DNA from: UBA2357 sp041916775
Lineage (GTDB): Bacteria > Pseudomonadota > Gammaproteobacteria > Burkholderiales > Rhodocyclaceae
Length of the DNA stretch: 64,000 bases
NCBI GenBank assembly: GCA_041916775.1
Contig: JAYRYZ010000001.1
Coordinates: 186,001-250,000 of the forward strand
Direction of reading: 5' to 3'
Shown: piece by piece, positions 17,035 to 27,000 of the stretch
Position numbering within the stretch: the stretch's first letter is position 1
Layout: each line of letters starts with the position of its first letter
Made by a program: the position numbers and the translations under genes
Notes under the pieces: model-generated
The model's database searches: none
Seen by the model: the letters and a program-made list of their open reading frames with translations, nothing else
Told to the model about the DNA's origin: nothing

Positions 17035-17693
17035 GCGTCCTCCGCCACGTAGTAGCCCACGCCGCGCAGGTTGCGGATCCACTCTGCGCCGAGCTTGCGG
17101 CGCAGCGCGTGGATGTGCACCTCGATCGCGTTGCTCTCCGGCTCCTCGTCCCAGCCGTAGAGCCGCTCCTCCAGTTGGGCGCGCGACAGCGGCTTGCCGC
17201 CTTCGTCCATGAGGGCCTTGAGCAGGGCGAACTCGCGCGCAGACAGGCGCAACGGGGTGCCGTCGAGGCTCACCGTGTGCGCCGCCGGGTCAAGCGCCAA
17301 GCGGCCTCGGCGCATCACCGGCTCGGCCTGGCCGCGTTGGCGGCGGGCGACGGCGCGCACGCGTGCCGCAAGCTCGTCGAGATCGAAGGGTTTGACGATG
17401 TAGTCGTCGGCGCCGGCATCCAGCCCGCGGATGCGGTCGGCCACCGCGTCGCGCGCGGTCAGCACCAGCACTGGCAGGGGGTTGCCACTGGCGCGCAGGC
17501 GGCTCAGCACCTCGACACCGTCACGGCGCGGCAGCCCCAGGTCGAGCAGCAGGAGCTCGTAGGGGTTGTCGCGCAACGCGAGCTCGGCGGCGACGCCGTC
17601 CTGCACCCAGTCAACCGCGTGGCCTTCCAGGCGCAGGCCGCGTTGCACGCTGGCACCGATCATCGCGTCGTCCTCAACCAGCAGCAGTCTCAT
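17031..17693 (-). CDS. OmpR-family response regulator, QseB-like
   Basis: A 220-residue receiver plus winged-helix transcription factor. The receiver has VEDDAMIG, phospho-acceptor D51 in LLLLDLGLPRRDG, the switch threonine in VLTARD, and K in IVKPFDLDELAAR. The DNA-binding half carries LSAREFALLKALM and HIHALRRKLG, ending in IRNLRGVGYYVAE. The start at 17693 is the first residue of the receiver fold. It is translated just ahead of its kinase (four-base overlap) and lies 63 bases downstream of the ycjF-like gene, so all four genes may form one transcript. Confidence 0.95.
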   Translation of the reverse strand: MRLLLVEDDAMIGASVQRGLRLEGHAVDWVQDGVAAELALRDNPYELLLLDLGLPRRDGVEVLSRLRASGNPLPVLVLTARDAVADRIRGLDAGADDYIVKPFDLDELAARVRAVARRQRGQAEPVMRRGRLALDPAAHTVSLDGTPLRLSAREFALLKALMDEGGKPLSRAQLEERLYGWDEEPESNAIEVHIHALRRKLGAEWIRNLRGVGYYVAEDA

Positions 17694-17756
17694 CGTGAAT
17701 GGGCGCTTACAACGGAGTTCATGGTGTTCGGCGTGGCGCAAGCCCTGCGGGGCGGT

Positions 17757-18752
17757 TCAGCTTGGCAGCAGCGGCCGGCACAACCGTTTGGCCGCCGCGC
17801 CGAGGCGCTGCAGCCGGGTGGCGGTGACCGCGCCTTCGGCGAGACGCTTGCCGGCGTTCTCCAGCGTGCCACGGCCGACCTCGTCGACGACGATGCTGCC
17901 GAACTGCTCCAGCCCGGCCGCGAGCAATGCGCTCGCGAGCGTGTGCTTGAGCAGCCGCCATGCCGACCAGCCGGTGGGCGCGAGGCCGTAGATGTCGCCG
18001 ATCTCGCGCGTGAGGCGGGTGGCGCGCCACAGCACCACCGCCGCGTCGAAGGCCGGGTGCGGCACGATCGCGACTGCCGAGCCGACGGTGAGTGCGGCGC
18101 GGCGGATCGCGGCATCCGCCTCGCGGTCGAGCTCGCCGAGCACCAGGTTGTCGAGGAGCTGCAGGTACTCGGCGGTGGTGTGGCGCGCGGCCGCCGCGGC
18201 GTCGAACTCCGCCATGCGCTGCGGGTAACGTGTGCGCAGGTTGGCGAGCGTTTCGGCGAGCGCGGCGCGCAGCGACGGCAGGTCGTCATGCTGGCGTGCG
18301 CGGGCGATGCGGTTGGCGCGCAGCTGCAGCGCATCCACGCGCCGCAATGCGCGCAGCTCGCGCCGGCCGGCGAGCAACAGGGTGATGACGAAGGCGCCGG
18401 TGACGAGGCCGAGCGCGCCGCCCAGCCAGGGGGTGGTCTGCCACAGGGCGACTAGGCTGGTGACGGTCTCGACCGCCAGCCAGCCGGCGACGGTGAGGCC
18501 GAGCAGCGACCATACCGCGGGCCACGGGCTGGATGCTCGCGGCGGCAACGCGAGCGTCGGCGGCGGTGTGGCATCGGCCGCGTCGTCTGGCAGGCTCACC
18601 GCGTTGTCGCTGATCCGACCTGGCGTGCGGGTGTCGTCGCGTGGCGCGGTCTGCGGCAGGGCGGTGGTCTCCGGCCCGAGCTGCGGGCCGAGGCCTTCGA
18701 CCAGGCTGGCCACGTCCTGCACCCGGCCGGGTCTGCGGGGGCTGTCGCTCAT
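17757..18752 (-). CDS. YcjF-like DUF697 membrane protein
   Basis: A 331-residue inner-membrane protein. It has a charged, proline-rich N-terminus (1-75), two helices (about 76-104 and 108-128), a basic cytoplasmic linker, and a C-terminal DUF697 region with GSAVAIVPHPAFDAAVVLWRAT-like features broken into helices. This matches the TIGR01620/YcjF family, which pairs with YcjX in many proteobacteria and is induced by heat or envelope stress in E. coli. It overlaps the ycjX stop by four bases. Biochemical role unknown. Confidence 0.88.
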   Translation of the reverse strand: MSDSPRRPGRVQDVASLVEGLGPQLGPETTALPQTAPRDDTRTPGRISDNAVSLPDDAADATPPPTLALPPRASSPWPAVWSLLGLTVAGWLAVETVTSLVALWQTTPWLGGALGLVTGAFVITLLLAGRRELRALRRVDALQLRANRIARARQHDDLPSLRAALAETLANLRTRYPQRMAEFDAAAAARHTTAEYLQLLDNLVLGELDREADAAIRRAALTVGSAVAIVPHPAFDAAVVLWRATRLTREIGDIYGLAPTGWSAWRLLKHTLASALLAAGLEQFGSIVVDEVGRGTLENAGKRLAEGAVTATRLQRLGAAAKRLCRPLLPS

Positions 18753-20155
18753 GAGAAGTCTTCTCCGATGAGGAAATCGAGCGCCTGGCCCAGGCCAATG
18801 GCGGGAAAGCCCTGGTGCAGCGCATCCGGCATCGGTGCCGGTGCGAACCTTAGGAAGGCGAACTGCAGCGCGTTCCAGTCCGGCGGCAGCGTGCGCGGCA
18901 GGCCGCCCGGGTCCCACTGGTCGGGCGTGGCGTCGCCGTCTGCGCGGCCGTAAAGAATCTCGCGTGGCGGCGTGGTCTCGGTCATGCGGTCCTCGCTCGC
19001 ACGCACCGACGCGAGCGCCATCACCTCGCAGCGCGCGGTGGCGGCGCGCAGGCGGTTGTTCTCGTCGAGCAGCGCCAGCATGCGCGACAACATGCGTTCG
19101 AGCTCGGCGCGGTCGCTGCGGGTGACATGGTCGGCCTTGGTGGCGGCGAACAGCACATGGGTGGTGCGGCCGGTGAGCCAGGACAGCAGCCCGCCCTTGC
19201 CATAGTTGAAGGACTCCAGCGTCGCGGAGAGCGCCGCGGTCATCTCGTCGAAGGCTGCCTCGCCGAGTTGCAGGCTGCGCAGCACATCGACCAGCACGAT
19301 CTGGCGATCCATCGCGGCGAAGTGTTCGCCGTAGAAGGGTTTGACGACCTTGGCGCGGTAGTCGTCGTAGCGCCTCGCCATGCCGCGGTAGAGGCGGCTC
19401 GCGCGGAGCGCGTCGGGCAGGGGCGCGAGCCGCAGCACCGGTGAGTGGCGCAGCTTGTCCGGCCGCAGCAGCCGGCCCGGCTGGTTCAACATGAGGCCGG
19501 CCTGTACCGCCTGCTGCAGGTAGTCGGTCCAGCAGTCGGCGAGTGCGCCGGCGGTGTCCTCGTCGAACTCGGGGGCGCCGGGGAGTGCGGCGAGGCGGGC
19601 GAGGTAGGCGGCCGAGAGCGGCTCGCGCGCGGGCTTGGAGGCGAGCGCGAGCATGCGTGCGCTCCAGTCGTCGAAGGACTGCTCCAGCATCGGCAGATCG
19701 ACCAGCCATTCGCCAGGGTAGTCGACCAGCTCGAGCTGGATGCGCCCGAGGCCGATCTCGCCCAGGCCGAGGTCGGCCTGCAGCCAACTGCGCACGCGCG
19801 AGTGCGATTGCGCCTCGAACTCGAGCACCAGCCGCGAGATCCCCTCGGTGGGCTCGGGCCAGCGTGCGTCGTAGCCGGCGAGGCTGTCGCGCACTCTGCG
19901 GAAGGGGAACTGCGGTAGGTCGGGATGGATGTCGTCGCGGATGCGCGCGCTCTTCAGCTGGCCGCGCTCGAACGGCCCGAAGCGCGCCAGCGGCCCCTGT
20001 CCACGCCGTTCGCGCCAGGCGTGGCTGGTGAGCAGCGCCTGCGCGAGCGCGCCGATGAACACCGTCTTGCCGGCTCGCGAGAAGCCGGTGACGCCCAGGG
20101 TGATGCGCTTCACGGCGAGATCCCGCACCTGCCGTGTCAAGCTGTCAACGATCAA
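18749..20155 (-). CDS. YcjX-like P-loop NTPase (DUF463)
   Basis: A 468-residue cytoplasmic nucleotide-binding protein. The Walker A loop is GFSRAGKT (24-31). Further YcjX family marks are LELVDYPGEWLVDLPML (switch II-like DYPGEW), VLFAATKADHVTRSD (the TKAD nucleotide-base motif) and the FNYGKGGLLSWL region. Structural work places the family near Ras-like GTPases. It is followed by its usual partner ycjF with a four-base overlap. The link to a downstream two-component system is less usual. Function remains unclear; envelope-stress response is the common suggestion. Confidence 0.92.
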   Translation of the reverse strand: MIVDSLTRQVRDLAVKRITLGVTGFSRAGKTVFIGALAQALLTSHAWRERRGQGPLARFGPFERGQLKSARIRDDIHPDLPQFPFRRVRDSLAGYDARWPEPTEGISRLVLEFEAQSHSRVRSWLQADLGLGEIGLGRIQLELVDYPGEWLVDLPMLEQSFDDWSARMLALASKPAREPLSAAYLARLAALPGAPEFDEDTAGALADCWTDYLQQAVQAGLMLNQPGRLLRPDKLRHSPVLRLAPLPDALRASRLYRGMARRYDDYRAKVVKPFYGEHFAAMDRQIVLVDVLRSLQLGEAAFDEMTAALSATLESFNYGKGGLLSWLTGRTTHVLFAATKADHVTRSDRAELERMLSRMLALLDENNRLRAATARCEVMALASVRASEDRMTETTPPREILYGRADGDATPDQWDPGGLPRTLPPDWNALQFAFLRFAPAPMPDALHQGFPAIGLGQALDFLIGEDFS

Positions 20156-20348
20156 TGCCTTGTCCTCATGCCTGCCCGTGCCGCGTCAGCAATCGCCCAA
20201 GTATGCCACCCGGCGTGGGAACTGCGGCAGCGGTGTCGTTTGACGGTTGCCGACTGGGCGATTCTGGTTTGTACTGCCGAGCAACGTGATGGTTGAGCCC
20301 GCTCGGTTGAGCGGGATGAAGGCAAGCCGAGCGGGCCGGGGAGATGCC

Positions 20349-21317
20349 ATGAAGGGCTGTTTGTGGTTGCTGATCGTGCTGGCACTGGCGGTGGTGCTGC
20401 AGGGGCGGGCGCTGGAGGCGGCGGGGATGCCGCTGGCGTGGCCGATTGCGGGGGTGCTCGGCTTCGGGGTGATGCTCAGCGTGGGGTGCTTGCAGGGCGT
20501 GCTGCAGGCGCTGGCCCGGTTGCGGCGGCCGGAGGACGCGCCCGCGAACTGGCGGGATGGCGAACTGGTGACGGTGTCGGGCGTGGTGCAGCCGGTCGGG
20601 ACGGCGGTGCAGGCGCCGTTCTCGGGGCGGGCGGCGGTGGTCCTGGAGTACGAGGCGATGGCGTGCGATCACCCCGTCGACGATCCGCAAGGGCGGGCGC
20701 GCTGGAATGGCTTCCGGATGGCGCCGTGCGTGCTGAGGGCGGGTACCCGGCGGCTGACGCTGGAGGGCTTCCCGACGCTGCGCCAGTTTCCGCTGGACGC
20801 GATCGATGACGCGCCTTGCCTGGATGCGGCGGCCCGACACCTCGCTGAAACGCGCTGGACGCTGGCGCCGGAGATCGGGACGGTGGACCTTGCCCAGGCG
20901 GGTGCGATGCTGCGCGCCGACGTCGGCACGCTGCCCGGCGACCTCATCAACGCGCGCGCCCTCGCGCTGCTGGAGACGGACCTGGAGCGCATGAACGAGG
21001 CCGAACTGCGCAGCCGCCTCGGCAAGCAGCATTGGCTCTTCCGCGAGAGGGTCGTGGCGCCGGGGGCGACCGTGACCGTGACCGGCACGTTCCGCGCCAA
21101 CCCGCAGCGGCTCGACGTCGCACATGGGGTGCGCGAGCCGCGCCACGCGCTGCAGCCGGGTGGCGCGGAAAAGGTGGCGAGACGCCAGTTGTGGCAGGCG
21201 CTGGGGTTCAGCGCGTTCTTCCTCGCATCGACGGCCGCCGCGCACTACCTTGTCTACGCCGATGGCGGGCGGTGGCTGCGAACGCAGGTCATCGAGGCCG
21301 GCTTGCTGACCCGGTAG
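20349..21317 (+). CDS. Membrane protein of unknown function, possibly GIDE-like
   Basis: A 322-residue protein with N-terminal helices (about 1-24 and 27-50), a soluble middle, and a C-terminal helix (about 283-305). The middle has VSGVVQPVGTAVQAPFSGRAAVVLEYE and later RERVVAPGATVTVTGTFRAN, broken by polar stretches. This arrangement resembles bacterial GIDE/MULAN-type membrane domains, but I cannot confirm it. The start at 20349 is chosen for GGGGAG five bases upstream and immediate entry into the signal-anchor; further ATG codons upstream give a basic extension. It diverges from ycjX across about 193 bases. Confidence 0.65.
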   Translation: MKGCLWLLIVLALAVVLQGRALEAAGMPLAWPIAGVLGFGVMLSVGCLQGVLQALARLRRPEDAPANWRDGELVTVSGVVQPVGTAVQAPFSGRAAVVLEYEAMACDHPVDDPQGRARWNGFRMAPCVLRAGTRRLTLEGFPTLRQFPLDAIDDAPCLDAAARHLAETRWTLAPEIGTVDLAQAGAMLRADVGTLPGDLINARALALLETDLERMNEAELRSRLGKQHWLFRERVVAPGATVTVTGTFRANPQRLDVAHGVREPRHALQPGGAEKVARRQLWQALGFSAFFLASTAAAHYLVYADGGRWLRTQVIEAGLLTR

Positions 21318-21452
21318 CCGGCGGAAGGGCGCAGTGATTGCGTGAATACCCCTGCTACGTGGTGGGTGTTCTCGCGCCGCACAACGCAATACCATCCGCG
21401 TTTGCCGACGCGCAAGCCTTGCGCGACCCGGTCCACGGATCAGGATGACAGC

Positions 21453-22022
21453 ATGAACAGCGACACACCCTTCGGCCAGCACGACTGGCAGCGTTTCCTC
21501 GCCAGCATCGGCGAGGATCCCTCCCGCCCGGGGCTGCTCGAGACACCCGACCGGGTGCACAAGGCCTGGCAGGAGTGGACCGCGGGCTACGCCCAGGATC
21601 CCGCCGCGATCCTGAAGGTGTTCGAGGATGGTGCAGAGGCCTACAGCGAGCTGATCGTGGTGCGCGGCATTCCGGTGTACAGCCACTGCGAGCATCACCT
21701 CGCGCCCTTCTTCGGCCACGCCAGCATCGGCTACCTGCCGGACGGCAAGATCGTCGGCCTGTCGAAGTTCACCCGCCTGGTGGATTGCTTCGCCCGCCGC
21801 CTGCAGGTGCAGGAGCGGCTCACCACCCAGATCGCCGATGCGATCATGGAGCATTTGCAGCCGCGCGCGGTCGGGGTAGTGGTGAGCTGCCGCCACATGT
21901 GCATGGAGAGCCGCGGCATCCGCGCTGCGGGCGAGGAGACGTTGACCTCGGCGCTGCTGGGCGACCTGCGCACCAACCTGGGGCTGCGCACCGAGTTCCT
22001 GACGCTGGTGCGGCGCGGCTGA
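21453..22022 (+). CDS. folE: GTP cyclohydrolase I
   Basis: Converts GTP to dihydroneopterin triphosphate, the first step to folate. The 189 residues carry the zinc ligands C79 and H82 in YSHCEHHLAPF and C150 in HMCMESRGIR, plus the signatures LLETPDRVHKAW, GLSKFTRLVDCFARRLQVQERLT and VVVSCRHMC. The start at 21453 gives the normal length; the frame is open to a GTG at 21342, but the added 37 residues are not family-like. It stands alone between a membrane protein and the TetR-RND operon. Confidence 0.96.
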   Translation: MNSDTPFGQHDWQRFLASIGEDPSRPGLLETPDRVHKAWQEWTAGYAQDPAAILKVFEDGAEAYSELIVVRGIPVYSHCEHHLAPFFGHASIGYLPDGKIVGLSKFTRLVDCFARRLQVQERLTTQIADAIMEHLQPRAVGVVVSCRHMCMESRGIRAAGEETLTSALLGDLRTNLGLRTEFLTLVRRG

Positions 22023-22161
22023 CAGGACGGCAAGGGGCGCTCGTGCCCCTGCGCGGCGTCCGGGCGCCTTGCAGGGCATGCATCGCCATGATGCGGCCGT
22101 CCGCATCCCGAGGCGCCCGTCCGGGCAGAGGTGCTGCGCGAACGATCTCACAATCGTCGGA

Positions 22162-22190
22162 TTGATAATGACTGACTAGTTAGTTATTAT
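22162..22190 (+). promoter_or_regulatory. Promoter and palindromic operator of the tetR-RND operon
   Basis: TTGATA (22162-22167) and TATTAT (22185-22190) are spaced by 17 bases, a good sigma-70 promoter. The 26 bases 22165-22190 form an imperfect palindrome centred on CTAG, with only two mismatched pairs. Such an AT-rich palindrome over the promoter, just before a TetR-type gene, is the normal operator of a self-regulating efflux operon. Confidence 0.8.
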
Positions 22191-22202
22191 CGGCGCGTCT
22201 TC

Positions 22203-22898
22203 GTGAATCGCCTTGCTGCGCCTGCCCCCATGTTGAAGTCCCCTCATCCGCCCGATGCCCCCGTGACCCGACGCCGCCGCAAGGATGCGAGGCCGCAGGA
22301 GCTCACCGCCGCTGCGCTGGAGCTCTTCGTCGAGCGCGGCTTCGCCGCCACCCGGCTGGACGATGTCGCGGCTGCGGCGGGCGTCTCCAAGGGCACGCTG
22401 TACCTGTACTTCGCGAGCAAGGAGGCGCTGTTCCGCGCGGTGATCGAGGAGGGCATGGTCCCGGCGATCGAGGCGGGCGAAGCCTTGCTCGAGCAGTATC
22501 CCGACGACCCCGAGCGGCTGCTGCGCTGCATCCTGTTCGGCTGGTGGGAGTTGGTCGGCACCACGCGGCTGGGTGGCATCGTCAAGCTGATGGTGGCGGA
22601 AGCGCGCAACTTTCCCGAGGTCGCAAGCTATTATCATGACAACGTGATCCGTCGCGGGCTTGCGCTGATCCGCTCGGCATTGCAGCGTGGCATCGCGCAG
22701 GGCACCTTCCGCCCGCTGGACCTCGAGAACGCGCCGGCGGTGCTGATCGCACCGATCTTCCATCTCATCCTGTGGCGTCACTCGTTCGGCGCCTGCTGCG
22801 GGCAGGTGCTGGAGGAGCGGGCGTATCTCGAAACCCATTTCGATCTGCTGATCAAGGGGCTGTGTATGGGTGGCCCCGCCCGAGGAGTGACCCGATGA
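22203..22898 (+). CDS. TetR/AcrR-family transcriptional repressor
   Basis: Likely local repressor of the RND efflux operon it heads. The N-terminal helix-turn-helix reads AALELFVERGFAATRLDDVAAAAGVSKGTLYLYFASKEALF, a standard TetR pattern (here split: recognition helix KGTLYLYF). The C-terminal half (about 90-220) has the ligand-binding helices of the TetR_C class seen with RND pumps (FPEVASYYHDNV). The start is either GTG 22203 or ATG 22230; neither has a strong ribosome site. The stop overlaps the next gene by four bases, and an operator-promoter lies directly upstream. Confidence 0.93.
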   Translation: MNRLAAPAPMLKSPHPPDAPVTRRRRKDARPQELTAAALELFVERGFAATRLDDVAAAAGVSKGTLYLYFASKEALFRAVIEEGMVPAIEAGEALLEQYPDDPERLLRCILFGWWELVGTTRLGGIVKLMVAEARNFPEVASYYHDNVIRRGLALIRSALQRGIAQGTFRPLDLENAPAVLIAPIFHLILWRHSFGACCGQVLEERAYLETHFDLLIKGLCMGGPARGVTR

Positions 22899-24004
22899 AG
22901 AGACATGCCCTTTACGCACTTCTCGTGGCTGCGGGCCTGAGCGCCTGCGGCGAACCGTCGGTGGTCGAGCGGCCGCCACGCACGGTGATGGTGAGCACGG
23001 CCGTGGCGGCGGCGGGCGATCAGGTCGCCGGGGTGTATGCGGGCGACGTGCGGCCGCGCCATGTGCATGTGCTCGCGTTCCGCACCGCCGGCAAGATGCT
23101 CGAACGCGGGCTGGACGTCGGTGCGCCGGTGAAGGCCGGCGATGTGCTCGCGCGGCTGGATCCGCGCGATGCGACAGCGGCACGCGAGGCGGCGCGCGCC
23201 GGTGTGAGCGCGGCCGAGGCGCAGCGCGCGCTCGCGCACACCGAGCTCGCGCGTGCGGAGCGCCTGCATGCGACCGGCTTCGTCGCGAAGTCGGTCGTCG
23301 ATGCGGCGCGCACCGCTTTCGAGGCGGCGGAGGCCGGCTTGCGTCAGGCGCGCTCGCAACTCGCTGTGACCGAACTCGACAACGAGTACATGGTGCTGCG
23401 CAGCGCGGTGGACGGCGTGGTGTCGGCGGTGCATGCCGAGGCCGGGCAGGTGTTGAGTGCCGGCCAGCCAGTCTATACCGTGGTGCAGCGCGATCCGCGC
23501 GAGGTGCTGATTAACGTGCCCGAAGGCAGCATCGCGCTGCACACACCGGGCCAGACCGCCATCGTGGTCACGGCCGATGGCGGGGCGCAGCTGCCGGGCG
23601 TGATCCGCGAGATCGCGCCGGTGGCCGACAGCGTCACCCGGACCTATGCGGTGCGTGTCGCGTTCGGTGCGGCGGCGGGTGTTGCGATCGACGACAAACT
23701 GCCGCCGCTCGGCGCCAGCGCGCGCGTGGTGTTCCTGGACTCGGCGCGGACCGGCACGCGCGTGCCGCTGACCGCGGTGGTCGGCATCGACGGCGAGGCG
23801 CGCGTGTGGCAGCTCGATGCGGACGACACGGTGCGACCGGTGCCGGTGGTGCTGGGTGCGCTGGATGAGGCGAGCGCACATGTGCTCTCCGGCCTGGAGG
23901 CGGGCGCGCGGGTGGTGGTGGTCGGCGCACACCGGCTGGTGGCTGGCGAGAAGGTGCGGCCGGTGGATGCGGCTGCGTCGGTTGCGCTGGATGTGAAGCG
24001 ATGA
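22895..24004 (+). CDS. RND efflux periplasmic adaptor lipoprotein
   Basis: Membrane-fusion subunit linking the inner-membrane RND pump to an outer-membrane channel. The 369 residues begin with a lipoprotein signal ending at C18 (AAGLSAC). Next come the biotinyl-lipoyl half (AFRTAGKMLERGLDVGAPVKAGDVLA), an alpha-helical hairpin rich in A, E and R (about 95-155), the second lipoyl half (LRSAVDGVVSAVHAEAGQVL) and beta-barrel and membrane-proximal parts. It overlaps tetR upstream and the pump gene downstream by four bases each, so the three are translated together. Confidence 0.95.
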   Translation: MKRHALYALLVAAGLSACGEPSVVERPPRTVMVSTAVAAAGDQVAGVYAGDVRPRHVHVLAFRTAGKMLERGLDVGAPVKAGDVLARLDPRDATAAREAARAGVSAAEAQRALAHTELARAERLHATGFVAKSVVDAARTAFEAAEAGLRQARSQLAVTELDNEYMVLRSAVDGVVSAVHAEAGQVLSAGQPVYTVVQRDPREVLINVPEGSIALHTPGQTAIVVTADGGAQLPGVIREIAPVADSVTRTYAVRVAFGAAAGVAIDDKLPPLGASARVVFLDSARTGTRVPLTAVVGIDGEARVWQLDADDTVRPVPVVLGALDEASAHVLSGLEAGARVVVVGAHRLVAGEKVRPVDAAASVALDVKR

Positions 24005-27000
24005 GCCGCTTCAATGTCTCCGACTGGGGGCTGCGCAACCAGTCGCTGGTGCTCTACGCAATGGTCGTGCTGACGCTGATCGGCCTCTTCTCCTACACCA
24101 GGCTCGGGCAGTCGGAAGACCCGCCCTTCACTTTCAAGGTGATGGTGGTGCGCGCAGAGTGGCCGGGCGCGAGCGCCGACGAGATGGCGCGCCAGGTCAC
24201 CGACCGCATCGAATCCGCGCTGCAGGAGGTGGCCGCGGTGGATGTGGTGCGCAGCTACTCGCGTCCGGGCGAGGCGATGATCTTCTTCTACGTGCGCGAG
24301 AGCGTCACCTCGGCCCATATCGACGCAGTCTGGTACCAGGTGCGCAAGAAGGTCGGCGACATGCGCCACACCTTGCCGCAAGGGGTAATCGGGCCGATCT
24401 TCAACGATGAGTTCGGCGACACCTACGGCAACATCTTCGCACTCGTCAGTGACGGGCTGGATGCGGCGCAGGTGAAGCGCCATGCAGAAGCGATCCGCGC
24501 CGAACTGCTGCGCGTGCCGCATGTCGCGAAGGTGAGCTACTTCGGCGAGCAGGCCCAGCGCATCTACATCGACGTCTCAAATGCCCGCCTGGCGACGCTC
24601 GGCATCAGCATGGCTGCGTTCATCGACGCGATCGCTGCGCAGAACGTGGTGCAGGGGGCGGGCTTCTTCGAGACGCGCGACGAACGGGTATGGCTGCGCC
24701 CCACCGGTGCCTTCGACGACCTGGATGCGATCCGCGACGCGCAGGTCGTGGTGAATGGTCGTCCCGTACGCGTCGGCGACGTCGCCGAGGTCAAGCGCGG
24801 GGTGGTCGATCCGCCTTCCACGCGGATGCGCTACATGGGGCGGGATGCGTTCGGGCTCGGTGTGTCGATGCGCGCGGGCGGCGACATCATCGCGCTCGGC
24901 CGTCACCTGGACGAGGCGGTGGCGCGGATACAGTCGCAGCTACCGGTGGGGCTCACGCTCGAGCGGGTGGCGGACCAGCCGCAGGCGGTGCGGCATTCGG
25001 TGAACGACTTCGTGAAGGTGCTGATCGAGGCGGTGGTGATCGTGATGGCGGTCAGCCTGCTGTCGCTGGGCTTGCGCACCGGTGTGGTGGTGCTGGTGAT
25101 CATTCCGGTGGTACTGGCGATCACTTTCATGTTCATGCACCTCTTCAACATCGGCCTGCACAAGATCTCGCTCGGCGCGCTGATCATCGCGCTCGGTCTG
25201 CTGGTGGACGACGCGATCATCGCGGTCGAGATGATGGCGACCAAGATCGAGCAGGGCTGGGACCGCATGCGTGCGGCGAGCTTTGCCTACACCTCGACCG
25301 CCATGCCGATGTTGTCCGGCACGCTGGTGACGGCGGCGGGCTTCCTGCCGATCGCGATGGCGGCCTCGAGCACCGGCGAGTACACCCGCTCCATCTTCCA
25401 GGTGACGGTGATCGCGCTGCTCGTGTCCTGGGTGGCCGCAGTGCTGTTCGTGCCCTATCTCGGCTATCACCTGCTGCCGTCGCGTGATGCGCACACCCGC
25501 CCGCCGCTGCTGACGCGCCTTGCTGCGCGGCTGGCCGGGCGCCGCGCGGAGGTCCCTGCAGCCATCCATCAACACGACGAGCACGCGCTCTACCACACCA
25601 GCTTCTACCGCTTCCTGCGCGGGCTGGTTGATGGCTGCGTGCGCCACCGCTGGTGGGTCATCGTGATCACGCTGGCGCTGTTCATGGCTTCGCTCGTGGT
25701 GTTCGCGCGCTTCGTGCCGCAGCAGTTCTTTCCGGACTCTACCCGGCCCGAGCTCATCGTGGATGTGCGTCTCGCCGAAGGGGCTTCGCATCACGCCACG
25801 GAACGCGCCGTCGCCAAAGTGGAGGATTTCCTGAACCGCCAGGAGGGCATCGTGAACTACGTGTCCTGGCTGGGCGGCGGCAGCCCGCGCTTCTATCTGC
25901 CACTGGATCAGCAGCTTGCGCAGACCAACATCGCCCAGTTCGTCGTGCTCACCGCGGGCTCGCCTGAGCGTGAGGCGCTGCGCGCGAAGCTGATCGAATT
26001 CTTCGCCGAGCAACCCGTGGAGTGGATGGGCGTGGTCACTCGACTGGAGAACGGGCCGCCGGTGGGCTTCCCGGTGCAGTTCCGGGTGAGCGGCGCCGAG
26101 ACGGCTGCGCTGCGTGATATCGCACACGATATCGCGGCGTTGATGCGTGCGCATCCGCAACTCAGCAACGTGCATCTCGACTGGGAGGAGCCGTCGAAGT
26201 CGGTACGCCTGAAGCTCGACCAGGACCGTCTGCGCAATCTCGGCCTGAGCACACGTGATGTTGCAGCGCTGCTCGATTCCGCGCTGCAGGGGCTGACGCT
26301 GACGGAGTTTCGTGAGGGCACCGAGACCCTGGACGTGGTGGCGCGTGGCACCACAGTCGAGCGCACCGGCCTCGGCCAACTCATGAGTCTGGCGATCCCG
26401 CTCGGCGATGGCCGCAGCGTGCCCCTTGCGCAGCTGGCAACCCCCGAGTACGGCTTCGAGGACGGCGTGATCTGGCGGCGCAACCGCTTGCCGACCATCA
26501 CCGTACGTGCATCGCTGTACGGTGGTCTGCAGCCCGCGCAGGTGGTGAGCGCGCTCGCGCCGCAGGTCGAGGCGCTGCGCAGCGCCTTGCCGCTCGGCTA
26601 TCACATCGATGTCGGCGGTGCGGTCGAGGAGAGCGCCAAGGGGGGCTCCTCAGTTGCGGCGGGCGTGCCGCTGTTCGTGCTGGCGGTGGTGACGGTGCTG
26701 ATGCTGCAGTTGAAGCGCTTCTCACTGGTGCTGATGGTGGTGCTCACCGCGCCGCTGGGCATGATCGGCGTCACTGCCTTCCTGCTGCTGTTCCATCAGC
26801 CTTTCGGCTTTGTCGCGATGCTCGGCACGATCGCGCTGTCGGGCATGATCATGCGCAACTCGGTGATCCTGGTGGACCAGATCCGTCAGGACATCGAGGC
26901 CGGGCGCAGCGAGTGGGAGGCGGTGGTGGAATCTTCGGTGCGCCGCTTCCGGCCGATCGCGTTGACCGCGGCGGCGGCCATCCTGGCGATGATCCCGCTT

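Noticed and set aside
20166..22151. A 661-codon open frame on the minus strand
   Set aside because: It covers the membrane protein and folE genes on the opposite strand; no family resemblance and a shadow-like composition.
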